Shown here one piece after another: positions 20,448 to 31,081 of a stretch of 64,000 nt of DNA (positions within the stretch are counted from its first letter, which is position 1; the number at the start of each line of letters is the position of its first letter). The DNA comes from Oscheius tipulae (lineage: Eukaryota; Nematoda; Chromadorea; Rhabditida; Rhabditidae). The stretch lies in assembly GCA_037178975.1 (NCBI GenBank), contig JASJZH010000002.1:3348001-3412000 (forward strand). Direction: 5' to 3'. Under the pieces are notes generated by a model. The model was given only the letters and a program-made list of their open reading frames with translations. It ran no database searches and was not told where the DNA came from. Made by a program: the position numbers and the translations under genes.

Positions 20448-21720
20448 TTACATAATGACACATTTCTCCTTTTTGGCTTTGACTTCGCGTGGACTGGGCC
20501 AGCCTTCTCGCGACGGAAGACGGATGTCTTCGACTGGGGAATGTTTCCTCTTGTTGCTGTTCTCATCGCAATTTCTGAAAGACCGATACTGTACGGGAGC
20601 GAATTCGAGTACCTTGTCAACTTCTCCAAGAGATAGGCGAATGGATGCATCACATTGAAGTCTTCCTTCGCGGAGACTCTGAAAGTTTTTGGTTCTTTCG
20701 GAGCGACCGAACTCTCAACCTGTAGAGCCTCAAACGACATGTCTTTAGTTTCTCCTCAACGAAATTCTTGTCAACTGCCGATTGATCCAAAAGATCCATT
20801 TTGTTCTCGATGACCACGACTGGGCAGTACCGAGTAAGACGGATCTCTCGGTAGAGGTCGAGAGCGTATTCGAAGGACTAAACGAGGGTGGGAGGAAGAA
20901 GCAAAATACTTACATCTGGATCAGTTGTAGAGTAGACAAGAGCCACAGCATCGGCGTCTTTTGCTTCTTCTTTGTCCCACTAAAAAAAGATATAGGCATG
21001 TAGTCTGGATATGGTTTTGCCTGTTCCCAACTGTGCTGTTAGAAACCAATAGCCCTTACAGATATGCAGAGAGACTTGAGGCAAATTGTAGCGAAAGAGT
21101 ACATAGAATTGTGGCTATTGTTACTCAGCCATGATTTTATCCTTACGGATCACAAGCTAACAAAACACTGGACAGTACCGAGTGGCCATGGGAGTTCCGG
21201 ATTCTTCTATCCTCTTTGGCACTTTGGAATCGGGAATTCTGTTCAGAAAATAGTTCTTTTAGAAACCCGGTAAGTCTCATGGTTACTACCTACCGTTCGG
21301 AACTTTGACAAGAAAGTATATGGTGTGTGAAAAGAAAGCCAATGGAGCGGGACAGACTGGTTGTTGACAAAAGTTCAGTACCGGATGTTTTGACTAGGCT
21401 CGGGGGGCCTAAGTAAAAGCAAAAGCAATAGTCCAATCAGATCGTACCCGAAAGCGTAGCCGGAAAAATTGCAAACCTTTTCCTTCTCCGAGACCTTTAT
21501 AATGATGTTCAGCTCCTCGAAATTGAATATCGTAACTCCCCTGCCTTCATCATCCTCGATATCGAGACTCTCATTGCAGAAACACTGAAGAATCTCTGTC
21601 TTTCCCGTCTGGAAAAGTAATTTTTCTTTAGTCGATCACAACAGGACTCACCCCTCGGGCCCCAATGATTCTGATGTGAATGTCCTTGTCAAAAGACTCT
21701 GGCGAAGGATCCGATTGCAT
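20448..21720 (-). CDS. Divergent Ras-like GTPase with CaaX box
   Basis: Starts MQSDPSPESFDKDIHIRIIG and runs into a P-loop GARGTGKT (split by an intron after GARG), then EILQCFCNESLDIEDDEGRG. The segment where Ras proteins have LDILDTAGQE reads LNIIIKVSEKEK, so the DxxG (G3) motif is absent. The rest is typical: KDADAVALVYSTTDPDSFEY, ALDLYREIRLTRYCPVVVIE, NKMDLLD (G4, NKxD), FRVSAKEDF (G5, SAK), a basic tail AKKEK and the CaaX box CVIM, the same four residues as K-Ras4B and predicted to be farnesylated. Total about 185 aa. A 42-nt intron starting GTTGAGGAG restores frame before VESSVAPKEP. The intron between the EKEK and WDKEE exons is about 490 bp with phase 0 at both sides, so an overlooked small exon cannot be excluded. 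The ATG is one base after a ttacag acceptor. Confidence 0.78.
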
Positions 21721-22198
21721 TCTGTAACAATGGTAATGAGCAAAATAAGAAAGGAAGAGTCGAGAGCTGACCGGAAACGGGAATGTGTCTGGACGACTGA
21801 GACGAGGGCAGGCCGCTAATGAAGTCGTTAATTTTAAGTCCATAGCGCGATCAATTGGGATGAAGAGAAAAGCCAAAAGTTCCACTTTTTGGGGGAGAAG
21901 TGCTGCTCTTTGGGGGTCTAGTACAGCGGAACTGGGCTTTTTTGGTGGTTACTAGGGGGAGGCATTGAGACATGTCAGCTGTGGCTAATTGTCGTATAGA
22001 GCCGACGGAACCCACCTGGTCTCGCAATTTGGGCCCTTTTTAGCTGCACAGCGGGTAGGTTTAGAAGTGTGAAGTAAACAGAATGAGATAAACAGAGAGA
22101 TGCTGAAAAACAGCAAAACGTAAAGTGGAATGAGTCAGAGGAACAAAAGAGTCTATGAATTATAGAGACTGAGAAGAAGAAGCAAGAACAACGCATAG

Positions 22199-22262
22199 AC
22201 CAGGAGTCAAATCCGTGGTCTTGGTACGATAACCAAACGAGAGTTTTACCATTGCACCATTA
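22199..22262 (-). repeat. Degenerate tRNA-like sequence
   Basis: On the minus strand TGGTGCAATGGTAAAACTC resembles a box A, TTGGT...ACCAA can pair as an anticodon-type arm, and GGATTTGACTCC resembles a box B. The T-stem does not pair well, so it is probably a tRNA pseudogene or SINE head. It resembles 33238-33299. Confidence 0.4.
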
Positions 22263-23199
22263 CAGCAAACGTTTCAAAGTGGCATAATTCTTTACTGGAG
22301 TGAGTAAGTTAATTTTTTAAAAATGCACAAGATGTCCAAGGACGAGAAGAATGTCTTGTAACAGAATCGTGGGAATAACAGAAATCTCGAGATCACTTTG
22401 TGGAGAAGGCTCTTGGCCATTGGGAAAGGGTTTCGACATAGGGAAGGGAAACTTGGCAGTTAAACAGTTCCAAATAAGAAGAGAGTATACTAGCCTGTCC
22501 CTCGAGACTGAAGAGATCCCAAAAAGGATTTTGAAAAGGTGATTTCTGCGAGACTCTTGCAAACGGTCGTCTTTCTCCCCAGTTTGGTGGGGTCACAACT
22601 CGCCAAATTCGGCCCATCTTCCTCTTAGAAAACAATCTTGTTTTTATTTTTTTCGACTTTTAAAGGAACCAGGAACAAAGAGAAGATCGAGACCATAGTC
22701 AGAGAGTATATAGGTGGAACCAGTCCAGAGGATAATTGGGATAACATGGCAGCGGTAAAAACAAGGCCGATCTGACATGCGAGAGTACAGTTTTTGGGAT
22801 GGTTTGATTGGAAAAATAGGAGGATTTTATGGGAAAATAGGGGCAATGATGAGTGGGGATGTTTTCTACGTTTTTGCACCAAATTGGGGTGATTTACAAA
22901 CTCGGGGAACGGAAAAACTGCTGGAAAAGTAGAGAAACCCCCAAAATATGTAATTATTATGAAAATATTCAAAGTCAAGCAAAGAAGGAAAAGTCATTGC
23001 TATTGATGAGAAGGGGAATAGCGGAAGCCATAGGAAGAAGCCATAGTTTCAAAAAGGGCTGTGCAGACGACGGAAGAGAAAGGATAAAGGGCCTTGTCCT
23101 TGGACCGATAACCGGTCTTGTGTTCTCTTCCAGGACTCTAAGCAGTAGAGGTCCTAGTTCAGAAGAGAGACAAGAAGTCGCCTGCCCTGATTAATTCCG

Positions 23200-23232
23200 T
23201 CTCTCTCACTCTTTCTCTCTCTCTCTCTGTCT
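23200..23232. repeat. CT-rich simple repeat
   Basis: Interrupted (CT)n tract on the plus strand. Confidence 0.7.
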
Positions 23233-23470
23233 TGCTGTTTCTGATCGGAATCGAATCGACAGTTGTGATTCGGTCCTTTGTTCACTCCCAATTGTTGCAA
23301 GCTATCGGCAGCTGGTCAAGAATCACAGTTTGCAGTTTGGTAAGACTGTTTCCTGCCCCGCGTTCCTTACCTTGGGAATTCCACTATGATTCTTACTGAA
23401 AATTCTAAGTGGACACATCCTACCTTTACAATTGTAAAGGTTGTCCTTCTGCGAAACAAGTAAGTATTAT

Positions 23471-23545
23471 ACCGGATAACACTTGACAAAATATCAGTGA
23501 CCTTTCTATCAAGTGTTGTCCCAGATCAGAGTTGACAAGCCGAGG
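23471..23545. repeat. Palindromic repeat, copy A (MITE-like)
   Basis: Inverted arms GGATAACACTTGACA and TATCAAGTGTTGTCC are separated by about 20 nt, followed by AGATCAGAGTTGACAAG. The same layout and words recur at 42191-42276. Confidence 0.6.
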
Positions 23546-23806
23546 TCAGTCTCGATGAGAACAGTGACCTTACACGAAGTTTCGGAGCTGAAACTGCCAG
23601 CTCCAGAAGGAGGTTCTGGCTACCAGACTACTTATTGTCAGGAGTCGAGAATCGAGGTGTTCTAGTGGAAAGTTTAAGATCAATCCTATGGTTCTAGAAG
23701 ATGACCGACTTGCTAGAGCTCGATGTCACGTTCAACCCTTCCCTTCCCCACACAACAACAAATACAGAGCCAAAAGATGTTCATGTAAATACCCGTAGAT
23801 CACAAA

Positions 23807-24693
23807 TTACGCGTAAACAATCTGGGCATCAGTTGCTGAGAGAGTCGAGTTCCTCTCGCAGACGTAGTAGAAGTTCATATTGCACGGGTACCAGAAGGCG
23901 TACTTTCCGAGAGCTCCCGACGGATTCCAGTGAGCAGCACACTTGGAGACGGAGTTGTAGCCATTGGAGGTGAAAGAGGTTCCGGGCTGGATCAGCCAAG
24001 GCCTGAAATTGATTAGTCATAACCCCATCAAACGATCAGCGGCTCACAATTCCTTGTAGCTGATGGAGCTGTCGCTGTGGAAGCGGGGCTCCTCGGACTC
24101 GGTGTTCTTGAAGAGTCCCAGCCAGGTCCAGGTGTTCTCGGGGGCGTTCTCGATGATGTTGGCGAACTCTTCTTTGCTGTCCAGGACGAAGAGAGTCGAT
24201 TGCATCTCCAGGCAGTGCTTCTCGGACAGCTCAAGGGACTTGGTCTCACGGGTCTGGATGTAGTAGCAGGACTCCTTGAAGCGAATCCAGCCGTCCTCAC
24301 AGACCTCCTAAAAAAGGGTTTTGATGATTGACGATCAGTTTTTTTTTTACGATTGGCGATCAGACAGACAGGATCAGACAATACAAAACTCACATTACGC
24401 TTGCTCATTTCGGTCTTTTCAGTAGTGGCGGGCACATCAGCAGCCAGTTCACAAGGAGAGCGAGTAGTCGTGGGAGCATCCATCTGACAGGGAGGAGGAG
24501 TGGGCTTGCAGGGAGCAGGAGTAGTAGGAACGTCGCAGAGGATCGGAGCTGCTGTGGTGGTGGTGGTGGTGGTGGTAGTAGTGGGATCCATTTGGACGCA
24601 CGGAGCCGGGGTGGTCGGCATGGCACATGGAGCTCTGGCCCGACAGCAGGGGCCGGCAAAGGCGACGGAGATGAGTGCAAGAAAGAAGAACAT
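23807..24693 (-). CDS. Secreted C-type lectin-domain protein
   Basis: Signal peptide MFFFLALISVAFAG, then a Cys/Pro/Thr linker (PCCRARAPCAMPTTPAPC, a run of ten Thr, further PTTPAPC/CQMDAPTTT units), then one C-type lectin-like domain in exons 2 and 3: GWIRFKESCYYIQTRETKSL, ELSEKHCLEMQSTLFVLDSK, EEFANIIENA and TWTWLGLF, then KCAAHWNPSGALGKYAFWYP and CNMNFYYVCERN before TAA 23807-23809. The canonical Cys pattern is present (HC..., SKC, PCN..., VCE), but the QPD/EPN and WND Ca2+/sugar motifs are not, so Ca2+-dependent sugar binding is doubtful. About 250 aa. Nematode CTLD proteins are often secreted by gut or epidermis and many are immune-induced; that role is inference. A TATA element sits 33 bp before the ATG. 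Confidence 0.85.
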
Positions 24694-25340
24694 CACGACA
24701 TAGTTTTTTGTCTTGGATCTCGGCCTTATAAGGGAAGATGTGGGGTGGAGCAATTCCAGAGGCACTGTTCAAGTCCCATTGGGCTGCAATTAGCTCATGG
24801 GGTCAGTGGTCGAAGATGGCAAATAACCTGTGGACATTACGGTCTTAAGTGAATGAGAACCTGCTATAAATCTAAACTGTTCTGATTCGAAAGAAGTCTG
24901 TTTGTCCGAGACAATTAGAAGTAACAAGGGAAGAGTTGTCTACCGAGCAGGGACAGTATGGCAGAGTCAAGCCTATAGCGAGAGTATAAGCGGGAGAGAA
25001 AAACAAGAGTTGGAGTATTGGGCTATTCGACAATATGATCTGAGAGAATAACAGATAGCAAGGTTATGAAGGACGAGATCAATAGAAAAGAGTACGAAAC
25101 ACAGTTGGACCGGGGAGAGGAACAGAGTAAGAGTTCTGATTGACAGATGAAAAGTAGAAGTGAAAATGCCAATTGGAAAAGTTATTTGGTTTGAAAATGT
25201 TGTTCCGTTTGACCGCAATTTTGGATTCCAAAGAACGAGAGTATAAGGCACTGACTCTTTATACTCGAACAAGAACAGGAAACCAGTAGAAAAGATAAAG
25301 CACCGACTCGGGAGACAAAGCCTAAAAAGATCTTTTTGGT
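24694..25340. other. Intergenic, no gene seen
   Basis: About 650 bp, purine-rich on the plus strand, between the TRIC stop and the lectin start. Nothing recognised beyond the TATA element. Confidence 0.5.
24726..24731 (-). promoter_or_regulatory. TATA-like element of the lectin gene
   Basis: TATAAG within CTTATAAGG on the minus strand, about 33 bp before the ATG at 24693. Confidence 0.5.
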
Positions 25341-26975
25341 CTATTGGTCCTTCTTTTCCGTTCCGGCCACGGCTCCGTTCTCCTGGGCCGCAGCAGCTCG
25401 TCTTTCCTTTGAAGCGGCCAGGGCTCTGAAGTGTGCATTTTTAGAGAAAAACAAGAGGAAAGCACCGAGAAAGAGCATCCCAGATTCCGCCCATGAAGAC
25501 GGCACAAAAGAGGTTTTCGATGGGGGCGAAGGGATCGTTCACGTGGAGAATTACAGCCGACAGCTTGAAGTAGACGAAGAAGCCGACAATGAACTGAAAT
25601 TTTTTGAATCCAAGGGACAATTTTTAGCTTTGTTCTCCTCATTTTTCACATGAATGGCTTTTTTTACGTGAATGGCATTTTTCACGTGAATGGCAAATTG
25701 TGCCATTAATTAGAGACTCATTTATCGAACTTTATGAGCCAATAGCTATACTTATACACAGGCATTTATGACCTTCGCATAGTGGTCGACGTGTGGAAGA
25801 AGGAAGTGATTTCACTATTGTCCGCAATGTCTTATTGTTAGCTAATGTGTGTCACAAACTTATCCAAGAATTGTTGTCAAAGCATAGGGCAACAAAACAA
25901 TACAATGTTGCTCTTGTCGTTGTATCTTATGCCCAAATTTTATACTCAGAACTTCACAGTTTAACACTTTTTGTCTCTGACAGACACCATTCAATGAGAA
26001 AGACAGTCAGTGAGAATCATTAAAATGCCTACAGTCGTGCTGTTTCTGAATTCAATCATGCAGAAGTGGACCCTTGAAAAATCATTATTATTGACTGTCG
26101 CAGAGAGGACTCAGGTTTTTTACAGAGAGACCGGTAGTTAAAAGGATTTAGTTTGGACGGAGTCAGTTGTCTAATCGTTCTATAAGAAATGCCAACCCAC
26201 CAGATAGACGATGTCGTGAGGAGCCGAGAGGTAGAGACTGTTCTTCTCCAAAACGAAGACGATTGAAGCGACGAGACAAGCCTTGGTGGCAAAGGTGGGT
26301 CGAAGAACCTCATTCTGGTTCGGTAGCCAGACTCCTCTCACCAGCTAAACTCATTACGATTCCATCTTATACTTTTCCAACCTGTTCCATAGTCCTAACG
26401 ATACCTGATCCAGCACCCTTAGCTGTTCCGACGATCACCTGTACCATGTAGGAATTCGGGTACAGTTTGGCAGCATGTGAGACTCCGTGAGAGACCTGGT
26501 TTCTGTTAAGAAACTGTAAGTTTGTACCTACCTTGAAGGCGCGTTTGACCTCCTTGAAGACGGCCAGAACACATTTGATCGGGAGGACTTTGGAGAGTTT
26601 GTAGACACAGTCGAAGGGGGCATAGAAGACTAAATACCAGACAAGAGTGGCCAGAAGAATGTCGTCGTGTCGTTTGAAGGGAGCGATGACGGGCTCCCCC
26701 AGAAGGAAGTTAGCCAAGAAGGAGTCGGCGAAACACATCAGCATCGAGGAAAGCCAGCACGAGAGCGGATGCTTTCTCGAGAAGAGACTCGCCGAACTGG
26801 CCAGATCATCCCTCACCTCCACTATCATCTGGACCAATTTAATGTAATAAATATGGATAAGTCAAACCAGAATGTAGTGGGCGATGTCGAAGAGAGGGAA
26901 CATTTTGAGCCGGTGCAGCCATGCACCGGTCTCCAAAAGGATCTCAGGGTCGAATTTGAACGACTCCGGCAGCAT
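25341..26975 (-). CDS. TMEM38: TRIC trimeric intracellular cation channel (copy A)
   Basis: ER/SR monovalent cation channel supplying counter-ions during Ca2+ release. The N-terminus MLPESFKFDPEILLETGAWL leads to FPLFDIAHYIL; further family blocks are SRKHPLSCWLSSMLMCFADS, FLANFLLGEPVIAPFKRHDD, LVWYLVFYAPFDCVYKLSKV, the characteristic VFKEVKRAFKV (KEV-R motif), GTAKGAGSGIVRTMEQ and FIVGFFVYFKLSAVILHVND. The last exon gives a charged tail ending GTEKKDQ. Around 300 aa with seven membrane-region segments, as usual. The exon junctions checked keep frame. A 600-bp intron (about 25600-26200) contains the tandem repeat at 25647-25694. A close paralogue lies 2 kb upstream at 28961-31006, pointing to tandem duplication. 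Confidence 0.9.
25647..25694. repeat. Three-unit intronic tandem repeat
   Basis: Three consecutive units of the type ACGTGAATGGCATTTTT in a TRIC intron. One unit boundary forms a CACGTG palindrome. Confidence 0.7.
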
Positions 26976-27468
26976 GGCCAGCCTTCAAAACACAGAGATG
27001 AAAAGACTCATGTGAGAGATAAGAGAAAGGACAGATGACGTAGAGCTTTTGAGAGAGCTGGGAGATAGAGGAGGGGTTTCCTATTTTGTAATGACTTTGA
27101 TCTAATCGAAGATCGAAGTAGTAGAAGTATCGAAGAACTAGAGATTACAGAGTAATGATTCTAACGTTTTGCAAGGTAAGGCTTTTGAAGAATAGGTTCG
27201 GTGTTACGGGGAGGATCTTTTCCCATGTACGCTTGTTCTGAGAAGTTACAAATTCCTATCTTGGCAAAATTTTAGAACATATCAAAGCTGGAAATATCTT
27301 TCCCGATCAGAAAAAGAGCTATTGACCGATCGCAAAGAGTTAGAAGTTTACTTATAGAAACTAAGGATTTACTGCTGTTCAGACAAGATCAAATGAACAA
27401 GGAAAGACTACTGAAGTGCAACTATAGGAAAACAAGAGACTTCCAAAAGTGCTTGAATACTGCGTAAT

Positions 27469-27502
27469 TGTGCCGTGTCCTTCCTCCGTAGGACACGGCA
27501 CA
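27469..27502. repeat. Perfect 12-bp hairpin
   Basis: Arms TGTGCCGTGTCC and GGACACGGCACA with a 10-nt loop TTCCTCCGTA. Confidence 0.85.
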
Positions 27503-28283
27503 GCCAAAGAGTGAGAGAGAGTCAAGGAACAACTGTCGGCATCCAGTTGCCATCATCGATCGACATCATTTTGAACACTTTTTGAGAAAAACTCATGTTT
27601 AGTTTTAGGTTTTAGAGGGTTAGAGAACTAAAAAAAAAATAAAAAAAAGAATCTTGTTACCAAGAGAGCTGATTACTCATCTGTCATTGGTAGACTTTTC
27701 AAAGATTTGAAGAAACTTTTCGGGTAAAAAGGAGAAAAAGGTCCAATTGGGGCCAAAAAGAGCCGTCTCGGCTAGCTTGGGCGGAAGGGTGAAATCTCGT
27801 CGGCAACTCCCTCCGCAGCTGGTGTACACATTGTGCCCTTCGGAGAAGATCCAGCCTGCCAACCACTAATCTGGAAAAATGCGCTTTCAGGTGTTCAATC
27901 TTCTTTTTTACTTGTGGGTGTCTGCTATTGATTTGAGTTCTATCTGGTTTGGAGGGTGTTCCCTCATTCTATACCCGTTCCACCTACTCAATATCCTAAA
28001 CAAATAGCGGCTCAGATCAATCACGGCGATTAGGTCAACACTAGCAAATCTCTCTGTCAGCTGTTGAGTACTTTGTGAGTGACTTGACGGTGTGAGTTTG
28101 TTTATGAATTTGAAAAAAAAAACTACATAAAACCTTATAAATAAGAAATTGGCGGGATACAGTAGAGGATACCGTACTCTACCAAATAAACAGGCTGTCA
28201 TGCTAAATCCCAAGCTTCTTTTATGTTTTTCACCTGGTAGCTCTGGAGGTTACTCTATTCTGTTCAGCAGCAAAGTTGAAACA

Positions 28284-28339
28284 CAGTCCTTCTTTTCAAT
28301 CGTGACGGGACCTGTGTCAACGATTAAAAAGAAGGACTG
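28284..28339. repeat. 20-bp hairpin
   Basis: Left arm CAGTCCTTCTTTTCAATCGT pairs with ACGATTAAAAAGAAGGACTG (one mismatch), with a 16-nt loop. It could be a small MITE or a stem-loop RNA. Confidence 0.8.
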
Positions 28340-28960
28340 TTCTCAACATTGCGGCTGGACAGACTATACGTCCACAGTAATTAGATACGGGTTTGGACTC
28401 CAAAGTAGTTATTTGTGACAGAGTTCTGCTGTGGAACACTGTAATTAGTCACTACGGTAATTACTTGGAGTCTGGATCGTGGAAGAACTGAACTCTGAGA
28501 CAAACAAAGCCAAAAGAGAGCATGTAACTGGGCTAGAGAAGAGCTATCACGTTTCAGATTATTGAATCGATACACGTAGCTTCTGAACATTACAGGCAGT
28601 TTCAGCATGGAACTGTCAAACAAACAAAGAAAAGCTTTGATTCAAGGTAGATGCTTTTAGATGGGTCATCTTCTCACTTATTGTTCGATTCCGGCTCCAG
28701 CAGTGAACGAACTTCCCATTTCACTGGGTCTTCAGCGTGGATCGAGGATTGTTGAACTGTGGCTCTCCTCTCTTTTTGTCTGTCATACATGTCTCCAATT
28801 ACAGTACACACTATGCGCTTTAGTAATGCAATAAACAATATCACAGCTATGAACAAAATGTAAAAAAAAATGTGACTAGACTGGGCTAAGAAATACTGAA
28901 TTTGAACTAGAATGCACGTGATGAAAGCTTGCTGTAAAGGAATATGTCGGATAAAATTCT

Positions 28961-31006
28961 CTATTTGGTCTTTTTCGACTCCGGACGTTGTTTTCTCGCG
29001 TTGATGATGTCCTCCTCGGTCGGCTTCTTTGTCGAGAGCTCTTCTTTCGTCGTCGTCACCGCTCTGAAACATTTTTTTTTTTTTGAAAAAAAAAAGCCTG
29101 ACCGATTGAGAGCGTCCCAGACACCGCCCATCAAGATGGCACAACAGACGTTTTCCACTGGGGCCAGCGGGTCCGTGACTCCAAGAACGAGGGCTGACAG
29201 TTTGAAATAGACGAAGAATCCTATCACGCTCTGAATATTGGTCATTTTTGCTATAGAAATAGTTAGTATTACCAGATAGACGAGTTCGTGCGGAGCCATG
29301 ACGTACATTCGATTCTTCTCTAGGACGAAGACGATCGAAGCAACCAAGCAGGCCTTGGTTGTGAACGTTGGGTAGAGCAGCTCGTGCTGCATCGGAGCCC
29401 AAGAGCCTCGGATTAGCTGGATTTAGAATTTTATAAAGCGAGTTACTGCTGGTAGCATTCACTACCCTGTTCTGGAAGTTATGGCTATGTTTTTTTTTGA
29501 CAACGCTTCTTGCCGATTTAAAATAGAGAGAGAGAGATAAGTAAACCGCAATGATCGTGAACATGAAATACAAGCTCACAAGTCGGTCCATGTGAAAGGA
29601 ATAGGTGGCATGATCACCTTGGATGCGCGTTGAACGGTGGTTGTTCCACACAGTGACTGAGGAAATTTTATGGTACAGTAGAAACGCAATAAGCGTCAAG
29701 TCTAACAGAGTCATTAATCTCATTTTCAGTGATATCATATCGGTTATGCCATGATATCACTGAAAGTGAACAGTGCTACCAAACCATATCTTTGAAAGAT
29801 GATCTTTCTGTGTGAGAAGATATATTGAAAAAAAGCTAACCTTTTCGACTATTTTGACTACTCCACTGCCGGCTCCTTTCGCGACTCCAACGAGCAATTG
29901 GACCAGATAGGATTCGGGATAGATCTTGGCCGCGTAGGTGACTCCATGGGATATTTTGTACGTCCGTTGGACTTCTTTCACCACGCAAAGAGCCAGTTTG
30001 ATGGGGAAGAACTTGCTGAGACGGCAGACGACGTCAAACGGCGAATAGAAGACGGCATACCACACGCCTGTTGCCTATTTCTGATATGAGAGCAAGAAAA
30101 AAGGAAGGAACCTACCAGTATTACGTCCCGATGATTTTTAAAAGGTGTTATTACTGGCTCGCCGAGCAGGAAGCTGGACAGAAAACTCCCTAAATTCAAA
30201 CTTTTTGGTGGTTAAAAGAAGCAAATACCTGCGAAAGATGTGAGCATACAGGAGAGCCAACAGGAGAAGGGGTGCCTTCGAGAAAAACTTGTCGCTGAGG
30301 GGCCGAGATCGTCCTTTACGGATATGCACATCTGAGAGCATATATTTATCAAGTCGGTACGATATCTTTTCCCGGACCAATGGCTTTGATCTGTCAAGGT
30401 CTGTGGGAGAGAATGAAAAGAAAATTCCAAAAAAATTAGGCTAATAGAACAATATGTGAGCTCAGGCGAGTAATGTAGCTGATATTGTGCCATTCGATAG
30501 AGTGCTACATAACAAGCTGCCAAATCTATTCGCATCAACTTCATGTATTCATATCACCAGCGAACATCTCAATATGGCTTTTTGTCATATTTCGAACAAA
30601 TCGAATGATCCTATACCAGTTATATGCCATTCTTGGAAGCAAAAGGGCCTGTTTTGCGGGATGGAATTGGAGACGAAAAACTGAGACCATTTGCCTCACC
30701 GTAGTTTTAGAGAGATTTTTGAAGATTACGGAAAGGTTTCGACTGTACAACCAAGGTCTTCAATAGTGGTTTCGTGAAAAACTGACCAATATATAGTGGG
30801 CTACGTCGAAATAAGGATACATTTTCTGCTTTTGCAGCAGTCCTCCTATCTGAAAACTTCCTTCCTTCACTAACAAAAGAAAGATCAACCTGTATTAAAT
30901 CCTCTGGGCTAACTCCTAAATCATCTAGGGAGAACATCTCGAAGGCACCTAAACTGCTAGTTGGCTTAAGAACCGAAGTGACTGAGATATTTGGGGATCG
31001 AACCAT
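28961..31006 (-). CDS. TMEM38: TRIC trimeric intracellular cation channel (copy B)
   Basis: Paralogue of 25341-26975. N-terminal MVRSPNISVTSVLKPTSSLG, then MYPYFDVAHYIL, SRRHPFSCWLSCMLTSFAG, FLSSFLLGEPVITPFKNHRD, WYAVFYSPFDVVCRLSKFFP, VVKEVQRTYKI (the KEV-R motif), SHGVTYAAKIYPESYLVQLL, VGVAKGAGSGVVKIVEK, FTTKACLVASIVFVLEKNRM and GFFVYFKLSALVLGVTDPLA. The C-terminal tail is charged (TEEDIINARKQRPESKKTK), stop TAG 28961-28963. Exon order and intron positions parallel copy A where compared. A 400-bp intron (about 29430-29840) contains a 19-bp hairpin. The start lies only 75 bp after the snurportin stop, so it may be the third gene of an operon; no clean acceptor was seen just before its ATG. 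Confidence 0.9.
29720..29769. repeat. 19-bp hairpin in TRIC-B intron
   Basis: Arms TCATTTTCAGTGATATCAT and ATGATATCACTGAAAGTGA (one mismatch), loop ATCGGTTATGCC. Confidence 0.85.
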
Positions 31007-31081
31007 CGAGAAAATGAATAAAATTGATGGTGAACTTTTATCATGAGATTAAAACATAATACCGGTACAATTATGGTCAGA

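Larger units (their letters stand above)
21721..23806. other. Gene-poor intergenic stretch
   Basis: About 2.1 kb without a supported gene. It contains a tRNA-like piece (22199-22262), a CT-rich tract (about 23200-23232) and a palindromic repeat (23471-23545). Short open frames in both strands lack conserved features. Confidence 0.5.
26976..28960. other. Intergenic between the TRIC paralogues
   Basis: Two kilobases with no supported gene. It carries two strong hairpins (27469-27502 and 28284-28339), given separately. Open frames here are short and unlike known proteins. Confidence 0.5.

Noticed and set aside
22317-22978. Several 80-117-codon minus-strand frames
   Set aside because: No family features, no shared exon structure, AT-rich composition.
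25793-26023. 76-codon plus-strand open frame in a TRIC-A intron
   Set aside because: Antisense to an intron, no homology; chance frame in AT-rich DNA.
28674-29738. 354-codon minus-strand open frame
   Set aside because: Joins real TRIC-B exons to intron read-through in mixed frames; not a separate gene.
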